The position numbers and the translations under genes are program-made. From the NCBI GenBank assembly GCA_017418975.1, contig JAFOMG010000003.1, positions 23,541 through 87,540 of the forward strand: DNA of 64,000 nucleotides, in the 5' to 3' direction. Origin of the DNA: Sphingomonas sp. (GTDB lineage: Bacteria > Pseudomonadota > Alphaproteobacteria > Sphingomonadales > Sphingomonadaceae). Positions 37,825-46,410 of the stretch are shown here, piece after piece; within the stretch, counting starts at the first letter, position 1, and every line of letters starts with the position of its first letter. The notes beneath the pieces were generated by a model. It searched no databases. It worked only from the letters and a program-made list of their open reading frames with translations, and was not told where the DNA came from.

Positions 37825-39330
37825 GTGACCGACCCCATTTCTTCCCGTCTCGCGTTCATGGAGATGGATGCCGCCCAGCGCGCCACGCTTTCCGGAAACG
37901 GCGCGCTGATCCGCTCGGCGATCGGCAAGGCACTCGATCGTTTCTACGCCCGCGTCCGCGCCACGCCGGAGACCGCGCGCTTCTTCGCCAGCCCCGAGCA
38001 TATGCGCAGCGCCCAGACGGCGCAGGAAGGCCATTGGAACCACCTCGCCACGGGGCAGTTCGATGCGCAATATCACCAGAGCGTGCGCCGCATCGGCGCC
38101 ACCCATGCGCGCATCGGGCTCGAGCCGCGCTGGTATGTCGGCGGCTATGCGCTGGTGCTCGAGCAGCTGCTCCACGAGGCGATGGCGCGCACGCCCTGGT
38201 GGCGGCGCCTGCTCGGCACGCTGCGCCCGCGCGCGCTCGCGGTCCTGCCCGCCGCGCTGGTCAAGGCCGCGTTGCTCGACATGGAATTGTCGCTCTCGAT
38301 CTATTTCGAGGAGGAGCAGGCGAGCCGCGAAGCCGCGATGGGCACGCTGGACGAGGCCCTTGCCGCGCTCGCCGGCGGCGACCTCACCCGCCAGCTTGCG
38401 GACATGCCGGGCGCCTATGCCTCGCTCGAGCATAGCTATAATCACACGCTCGCCCGGATGCGCGAGATGATCCAGGCCGTTGCCATCGGCACGCGGCGGA
38501 TCAACGGCACCACCGACGAGATCGCGCAGGCCGCGGACGATCTCGCCCGGCGCACCCAGGCGAATGCCGCCAGCCTCGAGCAGACCAACGCCGCCGTCGC
38601 GCAGATGGGCGATCGCTCGCGCAGCACCGCCCAGGCCGCGAAGTCGACCGTCATGCGCGCCGATCAGGCGATCGCCACCGTCGATGGCGGGCGCGGCGTC
38701 GCCACCCAGGCGGTCGAGGCGATGAACCGGGTCTCGGAAAGCGCCAAGGGCATCGACGCGGTGATCGAGGGGCTGGACAAGATCGCGTTCCAGACGCGCG
38801 TGCTCGCGATGAACGCCGCGGTCGAGGCCGGGCGCGCCGGCGAGGCGGGGCGCGGCTTCGCCGTCGTCGCCGACCTGGTCAGCGCGCTGGCGATGCGCGC
38901 CGAGGAGGAAGCCGGCCGCGCCCGCGAGCAGCTCACCACCACCCAGGCGGAGGTCGTCACCGCGGTCGATGCGGTGATGCAGGTCGACGGCGCGCTGGCC
39001 AACATCGCGAGCGACGTCGGCGAAGTGCATGCGCTGCTCGGCAGCATGGCGCGGGACAATGGCGCCCAGGCGATCGCGATCGGCGAAGTCTCCACCGCGA
39101 TCGGCGCCATGGACCAGGGCACGCAGCAGAACGCGGCCATGGTCGAGCAGACTTCGGCCGCCACTCGCACGCTCGCCCAGGAAGCCCGGACGCTCGCCGA
39201 GCGCACCGGCGCCTTCCGCACCGATGCGGCCGCCATGCCGCCTCCCCCCAATGGCAAGCACCCGATCTTCAGCGGCACGACGCGCGATTTGCCGCCCGCC
39301 GCCGTTTCGGCCCTGCGCGTGCGCGCCTAG
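37825..39330 (+). CDS. Globin-coupled methyl-accepting chemotaxis protein
   Basis: A 501-residue soluble receptor. The N-terminal ~170 residues form a protoglobin-type sensor with the probable haem-binding His94 in ATHARIGLEPRWYVGGY. A linker with HAMP-like features (LDEALAALAGGDLTRQL) leads to the MCP signalling domain, with the hairpin tip KIAFQTRVLAMNAAVEAGRAGE. There are no membrane segments, as in HemAT-type oxygen sensors. GTG 37825 has AAGGAG 6 bases upstream. No che genes are in the window. Confidence 0.9.
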   Translation: MTDPISSRLAFMEMDAAQRATLSGNGALIRSAIGKALDRFYARVRATPETARFFASPEHMRSAQTAQEGHWNHLATGQFDAQYHQSVRRIGATHARIGLEPRWYVGGYALVLEQLLHEAMARTPWWRRLLGTLRPRALAVLPAALVKAALLDMELSLSIYFEEEQASREAAMGTLDEALAALAGGDLTRQLADMPGAYASLEHSYNHTLARMREMIQAVAIGTRRINGTTDEIAQAADDLARRTQANAASLEQTNAAVAQMGDRSRSTAQAAKSTVMRADQAIATVDGGRGVATQAVEAMNRVSESAKGIDAVIEGLDKIAFQTRVLAMNAAVEAGRAGEAGRGFAVVADLVSALAMRAEEEAGRAREQLTTTQAEVVTAVDAVMQVDGALANIASDVGEVHALLGSMARDNGAQAIAIGEVSTAIGAMDQGTQQNAAMVEQTSAATRTLAQEARTLAERTGAFRTDAAAMPPPPNGKHPIFSGTTRDLPPAAVSALRVRA

Positions 39331-39566
39331 CTTGGGGGCCTCATGCCTTTCCGACTTTCACGGCACCGGTATTTTTGCGTAGTTGCGCATACTGGAACTC
39401 CGTTCAGGATGCAGGCGAAATGGTGCTGCTCGGCGCAATGCCCAGGCCGCCTGCTCCTCTGGTGCGCAGGCGACTGCGGGTCATCGCGTGGCTTCGTCGT
39501 GTTGAAGCCGATCCGATCTGGCGGATTTCGCGTTGAAACGTCTAGAACAAGGCTGCGTATCTGGCC

Positions 39567-40136
39567 GTGACCAATGGGATTGAGGCAGGCGAGACCCTGA
39601 ACGGGTCCGCTCGTGAGGAGCGAGGCTTGAGGGAGCCGGACAGTTTCGAGCAACGCCGATTGTTGACCGAAGCGATGGCCCGGTTGTCGCATGCGACCTC
39701 GATCGACGAATTGGTCAACGTGCTGCGGGAATGCGCGCGCACGATCGCGCGCTGCGACGGCGTCACCGTCATCCGCCGCGAGGGCGACCGTGTTGCCTAT
39801 GTCGCCGAGGATGCGATGACTCCGCTTTGGGCGGGCGAGCGCTTTCCGATCGAGAATTGCATATCGGGCCTCGCCATCCTCGAGGCGCGGCCGATCCACA
39901 TTCCCGACATCTATGACGATCCGCGCGTTCCGGTGGATGCGTACAAGCCCACCTTCGTGCGCAGCATGTCGATGTATCCGATCGGGCTGATGGGGCCGAG
40001 CATGGCGATGGGCGCCTATTGGGCGGAAGCCGGGCCGATCGATCCGAGCACCAGCGCGCTGCTCGCCAGCCTGGCCCGCTATGCCGGGGTCACGCTGGGC
40101 CGCGTCACCGAAGGCCGGGGCGCCGACCCGGCCTGA
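39567..40136 (+). CDS. GAF-domain protein
   Basis: A 189-residue protein made of one GAF domain (about residues 30-180): LSHATSIDELVNVLRECARTI, VTVIRREGDRVAYVAED, FPIENCISGLAILEARPIHIPDIYDD, then YPIGLMGPSMAMGAYWAE. No output domain is attached, so it probably serves as a stand-alone sensor or is partnered elsewhere. GTG 39567 is the longest start; TTG 39627, preceded by GAGGAG at 6 bases, is a credible shorter one. Confidence 0.8.
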   Translation: MTNGIEAGETLNGSAREERGLREPDSFEQRRLLTEAMARLSHATSIDELVNVLRECARTIARCDGVTVIRREGDRVAYVAEDAMTPLWAGERFPIENCISGLAILEARPIHIPDIYDDPRVPVDAYKPTFVRSMSMYPIGLMGPSMAMGAYWAEAGPIDPSTSALLASLARYAGVTLGRVTEGRGADPA

Positions 40137-40138
40137 GC

Positions 40139-40522
40139 TCACCGAAGCGCGAGGCTCTCCTCGCCCTCGGCTTCCAGCTCGTCCGCGGAGAATTTCTCGC
40201 GCTGCATGCTGAAGCCGCCATACGCCTGGTCCACCTTCCAGCTGCCGCTCGCCTCGGTGCCCTGGTCGTCCACGCTGCCTTCGTAGAAGACGGCATGGTC
40301 CCAGCGGCCGTGATATTGCTTCACGAACTGGATTCGCGCGCCGCTGCGGCGCCCCGCCACCGTGGCGCCGCGCACGCCGCCCTGCCCGTCCCGCTCGCTG
40401 ATGCTGCCCGAAACGGCGCCGGCGGTCTCCTCGAGCAGGGCGATGAAGCCATTGTCCTGCGCGTCGACGCTGCTGACATAGCGGCCGTACCAGACGCCGC
40501 TCAGATCGCGCGGATCGCTCAC
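40139..40522 (-). CDS. Hypothetical protein coupled to the EAL gene
   Basis: A 127-residue beta-rich protein beginning DPRDLSGVWYGRYVS and including RRSGARIQFVKQYHGRWDHAVFYEG and WKVDQAYGGFSMQRE. The pattern looks like a small lipocalin-like or barrel fold, but I recognise no named family. The GTG start overlaps the EAL gene stop by 4 bases (GTGA), so translation is coupled and a role with the c-di-GMP enzyme is likely. Confidence 0.65.
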   Translation of the reverse strand: MSDPRDLSGVWYGRYVSSVDAQDNGFIALLEETAGAVSGSISERDGQGGVRGATVAGRRSGARIQFVKQYHGRWDHAVFYEGSVDDQGTEASGSWKVDQAYGGFSMQREKFSADELEAEGEESLALR

Positions 40523-42501
40523 CCGCGGCTCACCAGCTGGGCCAGGGCCGGCACGTCGACCGGCGCCGAACAGAGGAAGCCCTGGAAATATTGGCAGCCT
40601 TCCTTGGCGAGCAGGTCGAGCTGCTCGGCGGTCTCGACGCCTTCCGCCACCACCGCCAGCCCCAGCGAGCGCGCCATGTCGATCACGCCCCGCACCACCA
40701 CCCGGTCGCGCGGCGAGCCGGTGATGTCCTGGCTGAGCTTCTTGTCGATCTTGAGATAGTCGAGCGGCAATGCCTTGAGATAGGCGAGGCTCGAATAGCC
40801 CGTGCCGAAATCGTCGATGGCGACGCGGCACCCCGCCGCGCGCAACAGGGTGAGCAGCCGCGCGGCTTCGCCCAGGTCCGACATGATGCCGCCCTCGGTG
40901 ATCTCCACCGTCAGCCGATTGCGCGGGAAGTTGCTCGCGTCGATCCGGCCGAGCAGCGCATCGACGAAGCTCGCCCGCGCCACATCGGCCGCGGTCACGT
41001 TGATCGAGAGCCGCAGCTTGCTGAGCGACATGGGCCAGTTCGCCGCCGCCGCCAGCGCGCGGCGCTGGACATGATCGGAGAGCGTCGCGTCGAGCCCCGC
41101 CCGCTCGGCCGCGGCAAACAGCGTGTCGGCGCCCAGTTCGCCGAACTCGGGGTGGTTCCAGCGCGCCAGCGCCTCCACGCCCACGATCTGCCCGGTGGCG
41201 ATCGAGACCTGGGGCTGGAACAGCACGCCGATCTCGCCGCGCTCCAGCGCGCGGTGCAGGCTGTCGACGAGCAGATCGACCGGGGGCGCGCCCTTCTCCA
41301 GCGGCACGTCGCCGAGCAGCGCTTCGCTGGTTCGGCGCAGCAGGGCCGCGGCATTGTCGCCGGCCAGGCTCTCTCCGGTCACCAGCCGGGCCCCGAGCGG
41401 GGCGATGTCGCCTCCCACCACGAAGGGCCGCGCCAGCGCGTCCTCAAGCCGGGCCACCGCCGCGCCGATCCGCGCGGCATCGGCATCGTCGCTGGCGACC
41501 AGGAACTCCGATCCGCCGATCCGCGCGACGATCGCGCCCTTGCCGAGCGTCTCGCGCGCCACTTCGCCCACCCGGCGCGAGACGCTGCGCAGCAGCTCGT
41601 CCCCCACGGCCCGGCCATAGGCGGTGTTCACTGTCTCGAAACGCGTCAGCCCGATCAGCACGACGCCGACACGGCCGCCCTCCGCCAGGCGCCGGTCGAT
41701 CCAGCGCCGGGCACTGGGCCCGTCGCGCGCGCCGGTGAGCGCGTCGCGCACCGCCGCATTGGCATCGGGCGCCACGCCCAGCGCCTCGACGAGCGCGTGC
41801 AGCCGGTTGGTCTGCGCGTCATACTGAAGATGCTGCACCACCCGCCCCACGCCGGCCAGATCATGCGCGAAGGCAGTGGAGGGCGTGTCCGCGTTCAGGC
41901 GGCGCAGCGCGCTGCGCGCCAGCACCCGGTCCGCCGGATCGAGCCTGGCGAAGAAGGTCCGCGTGCCGGGCGCTTCGGGCAGGCCCAGCAGGCTCGCCAG
42001 CGCCGGCGTGAGCTGCAGCGAGCGCATCCCAGGATCGAATCGCCAGCCGAGCGGCTCGGGCGGCCCCTTCTCCTGCCCGTTCCACCCGGAGAGCCGCTCG
42101 ACATGCCGCTGGGCGAAGCGGATCGCATGCGCCATCGCCGCCGAGGACATCGGGCTGGACAGGAAGTGGGTGGCGCCAGCATCGAAGAAATGGCGCATAT
42201 GCACCGTGTCGCTCTGCGAGACCAGGATCAGCATCGCCGCGCCGTGCGCCTCGATCGTCGGCCCCAGCACCTTGGCCGCGTCCATCCCCTCGGACAGCGC
42301 GCCGCGTGCGTCGATCACCGCGACGGCGGCCCCGCTCGACAGGAATCGCCGCTCGAGCGCATCCGAGCGCCGCGCCGCCACCACCCGCCAGCCGCCCCCC
42401 GCCGCGGCCGCCGCGACTTCGTCGCGCTGGCGAAAGCTGAGGACGAACACCGGTGCAGCATCTGCGTTGGCGCTTTCGATGACTGTGAAATCTTCGGACA
42501 T
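40519..42501 (-). CDS. c-di-GMP phosphodiesterase with receiver-like, degenerate GGDEF and EAL domains
   Basis: A 660-residue protein. Residues ~1-130 look like a receiver fold without an obvious phospho-Asp site; a PAS-like part follows (~150-240). The GGDEF domain (~250-390) reads RIGGSEF near 329, with Ser in place of the key acidic residue, so cyclase activity is unlikely. The EAL domain (~405-655) keeps EALARW near 445, INVTAADV, EITEGG, DDFGTGYSSL, LKIDKKL and EGVET, so phosphodiesterase activity is expected. It is divergent from moaA. Confidence 0.9.
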   Translation of the reverse strand: MSEDFTVIESANADAAPVFVLSFRQRDEVAAAAAGGGWRVVAARRSDALERRFLSSGAAVAVIDARGALSEGMDAAKVLGPTIEAHGAAMLILVSQSDTVHMRHFFDAGATHFLSSPMSSAAMAHAIRFAQRHVERLSGWNGQEKGPPEPLGWRFDPGMRSLQLTPALASLLGLPEAPGTRTFFARLDPADRVLARSALRRLNADTPSTAFAHDLAGVGRVVQHLQYDAQTNRLHALVEALGVAPDANAAVRDALTGARDGPSARRWIDRRLAEGGRVGVVLIGLTRFETVNTAYGRAVGDELLRSVSRRVGEVARETLGKGAIVARIGGSEFLVASDDADAARIGAAVARLEDALARPFVVGGDIAPLGARLVTGESLAGDNAAALLRRTSEALLGDVPLEKGAPPVDLLVDSLHRALERGEIGVLFQPQVSIATGQIVGVEALARWNHPEFGELGADTLFAAAERAGLDATLSDHVQRRALAAAANWPMSLSKLRLSINVTAADVARASFVDALLGRIDASNFPRNRLTVEITEGGIMSDLGEAARLLTLLRAAGCRVAIDDFGTGYSSLAYLKALPLDYLKIDKKLSQDITGSPRDRVVVRGVIDMARSLGLAVVAEGVETAEQLDLLAKEGCQYFQGFLCSAPVDVPALAQLVSRG

Positions 42502-42560
42502 TCCCCTCTCGATAACGCGAACGCTTGCCCGCCGCCATCATCATGCGTAACTCGTCTTGC

Positions 42561-43559
42561 ATGGCAGCCGCGCCCGCCTTGATCGACGCCCATGGCCGCG
42601 CGATCCAGTATTTGCGCATTTCGGTCACGGATCGCTGCGACCTGCGCTGCCGCTATTGCATGCCCGAGAAGATGCGCTTCCTGCCGCGCGGCGCGCTGCT
42701 GAGCCTCGACGAGCTGGCGCTGGTCGCCGATCGCTTCGTCGCGCGCGGCGTGCGCAAGATCCGCCTGACCGGGGGGGAGCCGCTGGTCCGCGGCGACACG
42801 ATGGCGCTGGTCCGCCGGATCGCCCGCCATCTCGGCGCGGGCCTCGACGAAATCACCCTCACCACCAACGGCACCCACCTCGCCGACCATGCCGAGGCGC
42901 TGCGCGACGCCGGGGTGCGCCGCATCAACGTCAGCCTCGACAGCCGCGATCCGGAGACCTTCCGGCACATCACCCGGCATGGCGAGCTGGCAAAGGTGCT
43001 GGCCGGCATCGCCGCCGCGCGGGCCGCCGGCATCGCGATCAAGCTCAACATGGTCGCATTGAAGGGCCTCAACGAAAGCGAGATCCCCGCGATGCTCGCC
43101 TGGGCGGCGGCGGAGGGCATGGATCTCACTCTGATCGAGACGATGCCGCTGGGCGAGGTGGAGGAAGATCGCACCGATCGCTTCCTGCCGCTCACCGGCG
43201 TGCTGGCCGCGCTACGCGCGCGCTTCGCATTGATCCCCGACACGCATCGCACCGGCGGCCCCGCACGCTACTGGCGCGTCGCGGACACCGGCACGCGGCT
43301 GGGCCTGATCACGCCGCTCAGCGCCAATTTCTGCGACGGATGCAACCGCGTCCGCCTCGCCAGCGACGGAAAGCTCTATATGTGCCTCGGCCATGACGCG
43401 GGAGTCGACATCAAGGCCGCGCTGCGCGGCAGCGGCCCTGCCGGCCTCGACGAAGCGATCGATGCCGCGCTGCGGCGCAAGCCGGCCCGGCACGATTTCC
43501 GCATCGCGGCAGGAGCCGCCCCGGCAACGCGCCGCCATATGAGCGTCACCGGCGGATGA
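42561..43559 (+). CDS. moaA: GTP 3',8-cyclase
   Basis: A radical SAM enzyme of about 332 residues that starts molybdopterin synthesis. The N-terminal cluster motif is CDLRCRYC (Cys26, Cys30, Cys33). The C-terminal cluster is in CDGCNRVRL with the distal KLYMC. The GGEP motif (LTGGEPLVR) is intact, and the C-terminus ends in the expected GG. ATG 42543 is an alternative start; neither has a clear ribosome site. The stop overlaps the nadK start by 4 bases. Confidence 0.95.
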   Translation: MAAAPALIDAHGRAIQYLRISVTDRCDLRCRYCMPEKMRFLPRGALLSLDELALVADRFVARGVRKIRLTGGEPLVRGDTMALVRRIARHLGAGLDEITLTTNGTHLADHAEALRDAGVRRINVSLDSRDPETFRHITRHGELAKVLAGIAAARAAGIAIKLNMVALKGLNESEIPAMLAWAAAEGMDLTLIETMPLGEVEEDRTDRFLPLTGVLAALRARFALIPDTHRTGGPARYWRVADTGTRLGLITPLSANFCDGCNRVRLASDGKLYMCLGHDAGVDIKAALRGSGPAGLDEAIDAALRRKPARHDFRIAAGAAPATRRHMSVTGG

Positions 43560-44326
43560 GCCAGCTCCGCGCGCTCGTCGTCTCGCCCACCGAACCCGCC
43601 CAGCTCGCCGCCGACGAGCTGCGCGAGGCATATGAATGGGTTCCCGTCGAACAGGCCGAGGCGATCGTCGCCCTGGGCGGCGACGGCTTCATGCTCCAGA
43701 CGCTCCACAACCTGCTGGAGAGCCGCCGCAGCGTTCCGGTGTTCGGCATGAATCTGGGCACGGTCGGCTTCCTGATGAACGACTGGCGGCGCGAGGGGCT
43801 CGACGAGCGGCTCGCCCGCGCCAAGCCGTTCAAGGTGAGTCCGCTCAAGATGAACGCGATCAACGCCGCCGGCGAGCGTTTCGAACTGCCGGCGATCAAC
43901 GAAGTCTCGTTCCTGCGCGAGACGCGCCAGACGGCGAAGCTCGAAGTCACCGTCAATGATCGCGTCGTGCTGCCGGAGCTGGTGTGCGACGGCCTGCTCG
44001 TCGCCACGCCCGCCGGCTCCACCGCGTACAACCTGTCCGTCCAGGGGCCGATCCTGCCGCTCGGCTCCGCGATGCTGGCGATGACGCCGATCAGCCCGTT
44101 CCGCCCGCGGCGCTGGCGCGGCGCGATCCTGCCCGACAAGGCCCGCATCGCGATTCGCGTGCTGGAGGCGGACAAGCGGCCGGTGAGCGCCGTGGCGGAC
44201 CAGCGCGAAGTGCGCGATGTCGCCAGGGTGGAGATAGCGATCGACCATCACCGCGACCTCACCTTGCTCTTCGATCCGGAGCATGCGCTGGATGATCGGA
44301 TAACGATGGAACAATTCGTCGCCTGA
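43556..44326 (+). CDS. nadK: NAD kinase
   Basis: A 256-residue enzyme that phosphorylates NAD to NADP. The GGDG motif is at residues 41-44 (ALGGDGFML), the NE/D motif is in PAINEVSFLR, and the glycine-rich LLVATPAGSTAYNLS block is intact. Length fits the alphaproteobacterial form. It is coupled to moaA by an ATGA overlap. A tRNA gene follows. Confidence 0.95.
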   Translation: MSQLRALVVSPTEPAQLAADELREAYEWVPVEQAEAIVALGGDGFMLQTLHNLLESRRSVPVFGMNLGTVGFLMNDWRREGLDERLARAKPFKVSPLKMNAINAAGERFELPAINEVSFLRETRQTAKLEVTVNDRVVLPELVCDGLLVATPAGSTAYNLSVQGPILPLGSAMLAMTPISPFRPRRWRGAILPDKARIAIRVLEADKRPVSAVADQREVRDVARVEIAIDHHRDLTLLFDPEHALDDRITMEQFVA

Positions 44327-44330
44327 CCCC

Positions 44331-44359
44331 TTGCAATCCGCAGAAACCCGCTGCATAGG
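44331..44359 (+). promoter_or_regulatory. Probable promoter of the tRNA-Asn gene
   Basis: TTGCAA (44331-44336), 17 bases, CATAGG (44354-44359), close to the vegetative -35/-10 pattern and 40 bases before the tRNA. Consensus match is partial. Confidence 0.45.
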
Positions 44360-44398
44360 GCCGCCTCCGTCGCGGTTCGCCGGGCGGAGAGATGGTGA

Positions 44399-44473
44399 TC
44401 CCTGATAGCTCAGCGGTAGAGCTCTCGACTGTTAATCGAGCGGCCGTAGGTTCGAATCCTACTCAGGGAGCCA
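44399..44473 (+). tRNA. tRNA-Asn (anticodon GTT)
   Basis: A full cloverleaf: acceptor arms TCCCTGA (44399-44405) and TCAGGGA (44463-44469), anticodon stem CTCGA/TCGAG with loop CTGTTAA (GTT at 44431-44433), and T-arm GTAGG-TTCGAAT-CCTAC. Discriminator G and an encoded CCA end it. The island begins directly behind it, and tRNA 3' ends are common integration sites. Confidence 0.97.
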
Positions 44474-44988
44474 TCCTCCAGCATAGCGCGAAACAGCCGA
44501 AATCCGGGCTGGGATTTCGCTGCTCTTTCTGCGATTTACGCCCCAGCTGTCACCATTCGCCCTATCGGCTTGGGATCCTGAAAACTGTCGTTGGCTCATC
44601 TCGCGCGGAGCGGAAGCAAGAACGACCGACACTAAGGACTTTGCCGCCAGCCCGATCCGATGGAGCAGAGGGGCCGACACGCGTCAGATGCAACGGAATG
44701 GGCAATAGGATTGCAGGGATAAATTTCGATTGGGCTGCTTGGGAGCGACCACTTCTGAGCCGGTTGCGGAATGGCGGCCAATCAGAATTTAGAACCGCAA
44801 ATCGGACGATGCATGACGTCTGACTAACGTCCTTTGTAAAAACTACATACCAGCAGCAAAATCCGCCATTTGCCAATGCGATGTCTCCGGCCATCAACCG
44901 CTCCTTTTGATAGACACACCGCTTAAAACGACCGGACGGATGCAAGCTGCAAGCCGTCTATGACATTGAGCTTTCGCAATCCCAGCAT
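44474..44988. other. Gene-free leader of the island behind tRNA-Asn
   Basis: In 515 bases I see no convincing gene. The sequence is less GC-rich and lacks the codon-like pattern of its neighbours. A reverse frame of 127 codons (44562-44945) has no recognisable domain, and its composition does not argue for a protein. This is where a lost integrase would be expected; none is visible. Confidence 0.5.
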
Positions 44989-44995
44989 ATGCTGG
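44982..44995. promoter_or_regulatory. Perfect 14-base palindrome at the first start codon of the five-gene operon
   Basis: CCAGCATATGCTGG is a perfect palindrome that contains the first ATG (44989). A dimeric repressor bound there would block the operon. It also raises the possibility that translation starts at ATG 45001 instead. Confidence 0.4.
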
Positions 44996-46410
44996 CTACA
45001 ATGAGCGCGTTGGGGGATTGGGTGGCGATTGATCTCGGCCGGGTCGAAGCTTTAGCCACCGATCAGGCATCGTTGAAAGCCGCTGCCGGGCTCGCCAAGC
45101 CGGGTAAATGGTCCGGCATCGGCGGCAGTGCGGACGGGGCACTGATCTGGGGCGAGTGCGCCGGATCGGGCGCCAATCCGTACCGCGTGATGGCCGATCT
45201 GCGCGACCTGGGGAACAAGTGCACCTGCCCCTCACGCAAATTCCCCTGCAAGCATGTGCTGGCTTTGCTGTGGCTAAACGCCGAAGCGGTGGTCGCCTTC
45301 CCGCCGGGCGAGATTCCCGCTTGGGTGAGCGACTGGCTCGGCCGGCGGCGCGGTGGTGCGCCAGCCGGGGCTGCTGCGGCGAAACCGGCGAGCGATGCGC
45401 CAAAGGACGTCCGCGCCGCGCAGCTTGCCGAGCCTGAAGCGCCCGAGGATCCCAAGGCGGGGGCACGGCGTGAGGCGGCAGCGGCGAAGCGGACCGAAGA
45501 TACCGAGCGCGCGATCCTCGATGCGCTCGATGCTTTGGAGCAATGGATCGGCGACCAGCTCCGCATGGGCCTTGCCGCTTTCATTGACGACGCCACCACG
45601 CGCTGCAGGCGGATCGCTGCGCGGCTGGTGGACGGCAAGGCGGCGGCACTGGCGGGTCGGATTGACGAGCTTCCCGCGCGTCTGCTCAGCCAGCCGACGG
45701 GAGAGCGGCCGCGCGCGGCGGTGGTCGAACTGGGCAAGCTGGTGCTGCTCGCCCGTGCCTTCCGCGCTAGCCCGCGAGACGCCGAGATCCGCCGCGCCGT
45801 CGCCAGTTCCGAAAGCCGCGATACGATCCTCGCCAGCGCGGAGACGCTCCGTGTCGCCGGCCGGTGGGAAGTGCTGGCCGAAAAAGTGCAGACGCGCCGC
45901 GACGGGCTGGTTTCGCAGACCACCTGGCTGCTCAACCTGGGTTCCGAGGGACCATGTTTTGCGATGCTGCTCGATTATTTCCCGGCCAGCGCGGGCAAGC
46001 GCACTTCGGTCTTCACGCCGGGCGAGCGGTTCGTGGGCGAGGTAGCTTTCTTCCCCGGCAGCAACCCGCTGCGCGCCCTGTTGCTCCAGCGGGCAACGGA
46101 TGGTGCCGAGGCCGGGGACTGGCCCGAAGCCGCGCCGGACTTGGCGGAAGCGCTCACCGCGCCGCTCCATGCCGAGCCCTGGGCACTGGATATCCCAGTG
46201 CTGCTCCCGCCCGGCCGCCTTGCAGTCGATCCGGCAGGACAGGCCTGGTGGCAGCCTGCCGACAATACGATCGCGCTGCCGCTGGCGGAAGGGATGGAGG
46301 GGCTGATACGCGGCACGGAACTGACCCGCGCCGCCGCGCTCTGGTCGGGCAATCGTCTCGCCGTACTGGCGGCACAGACTCCCTGGGGACGGATCGGCAC
46401 CGATGGCTGA
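44989..46410 (+). CDS. SWIM zinc-finger protein, first gene of the MoxR-VWA operon
   Basis: A protein of 473 residues. The SWIM zinc finger CxCx6CxH is clear: Cys78, Cys80, Cys87 and His89 (CTCPSRKFPCKH). SWIM fingers bind DNA or proteins. A charged Ala-rich linker (about 125-170) is followed by a helical region and a C-terminal domain with GRWEVLAEKVQTRRDGLVSQ and RLAVLAAQTPWGRIG. No catalytic motif is seen. It may be the recognition subunit of the operon. Its stop overlaps the next gene by 8 bases. ATG 45001 is an alternative start. Confidence 0.88.
   Translation: MLATMSALGDWVAIDLGRVEALATDQASLKAAAGLAKPGKWSGIGGSADGALIWGECAGSGANPYRVMADLRDLGNKCTCPSRKFPCKHVLALLWLNAEAVVAFPPGEIPAWVSDWLGRRRGGAPAGAAAAKPASDAPKDVRAAQLAEPEAPEDPKAGARREAAAAKRTEDTERAILDALDALEQWIGDQLRMGLAAFIDDATTRCRRIAARLVDGKAAALAGRIDELPARLLSQPTGERPRAAVVELGKLVLLARAFRASPRDAEIRRAVASSESRDTILASAETLRVAGRWEVLAEKVQTRRDGLVSQTTWLLNLGSEGPCFAMLLDYFPASAGKRTSVFTPGERFVGEVAFFPGSNPLRALLLQRATDGAEAGDWPEAAPDLAEALTAPLHAEPWALDIPVLLPPGRLAVDPAGQAWWQPADNTIALPLAEGMEGLIRGTELTRAAALWSGNRLAVLAAQTPWGRIGTDG

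Noticed and set aside
44562-44945. A 127-codon reverse frame behind the tRNA
   Set aside because: No ribosome site, no domain and irregular codon use; left as gene-free sequence.
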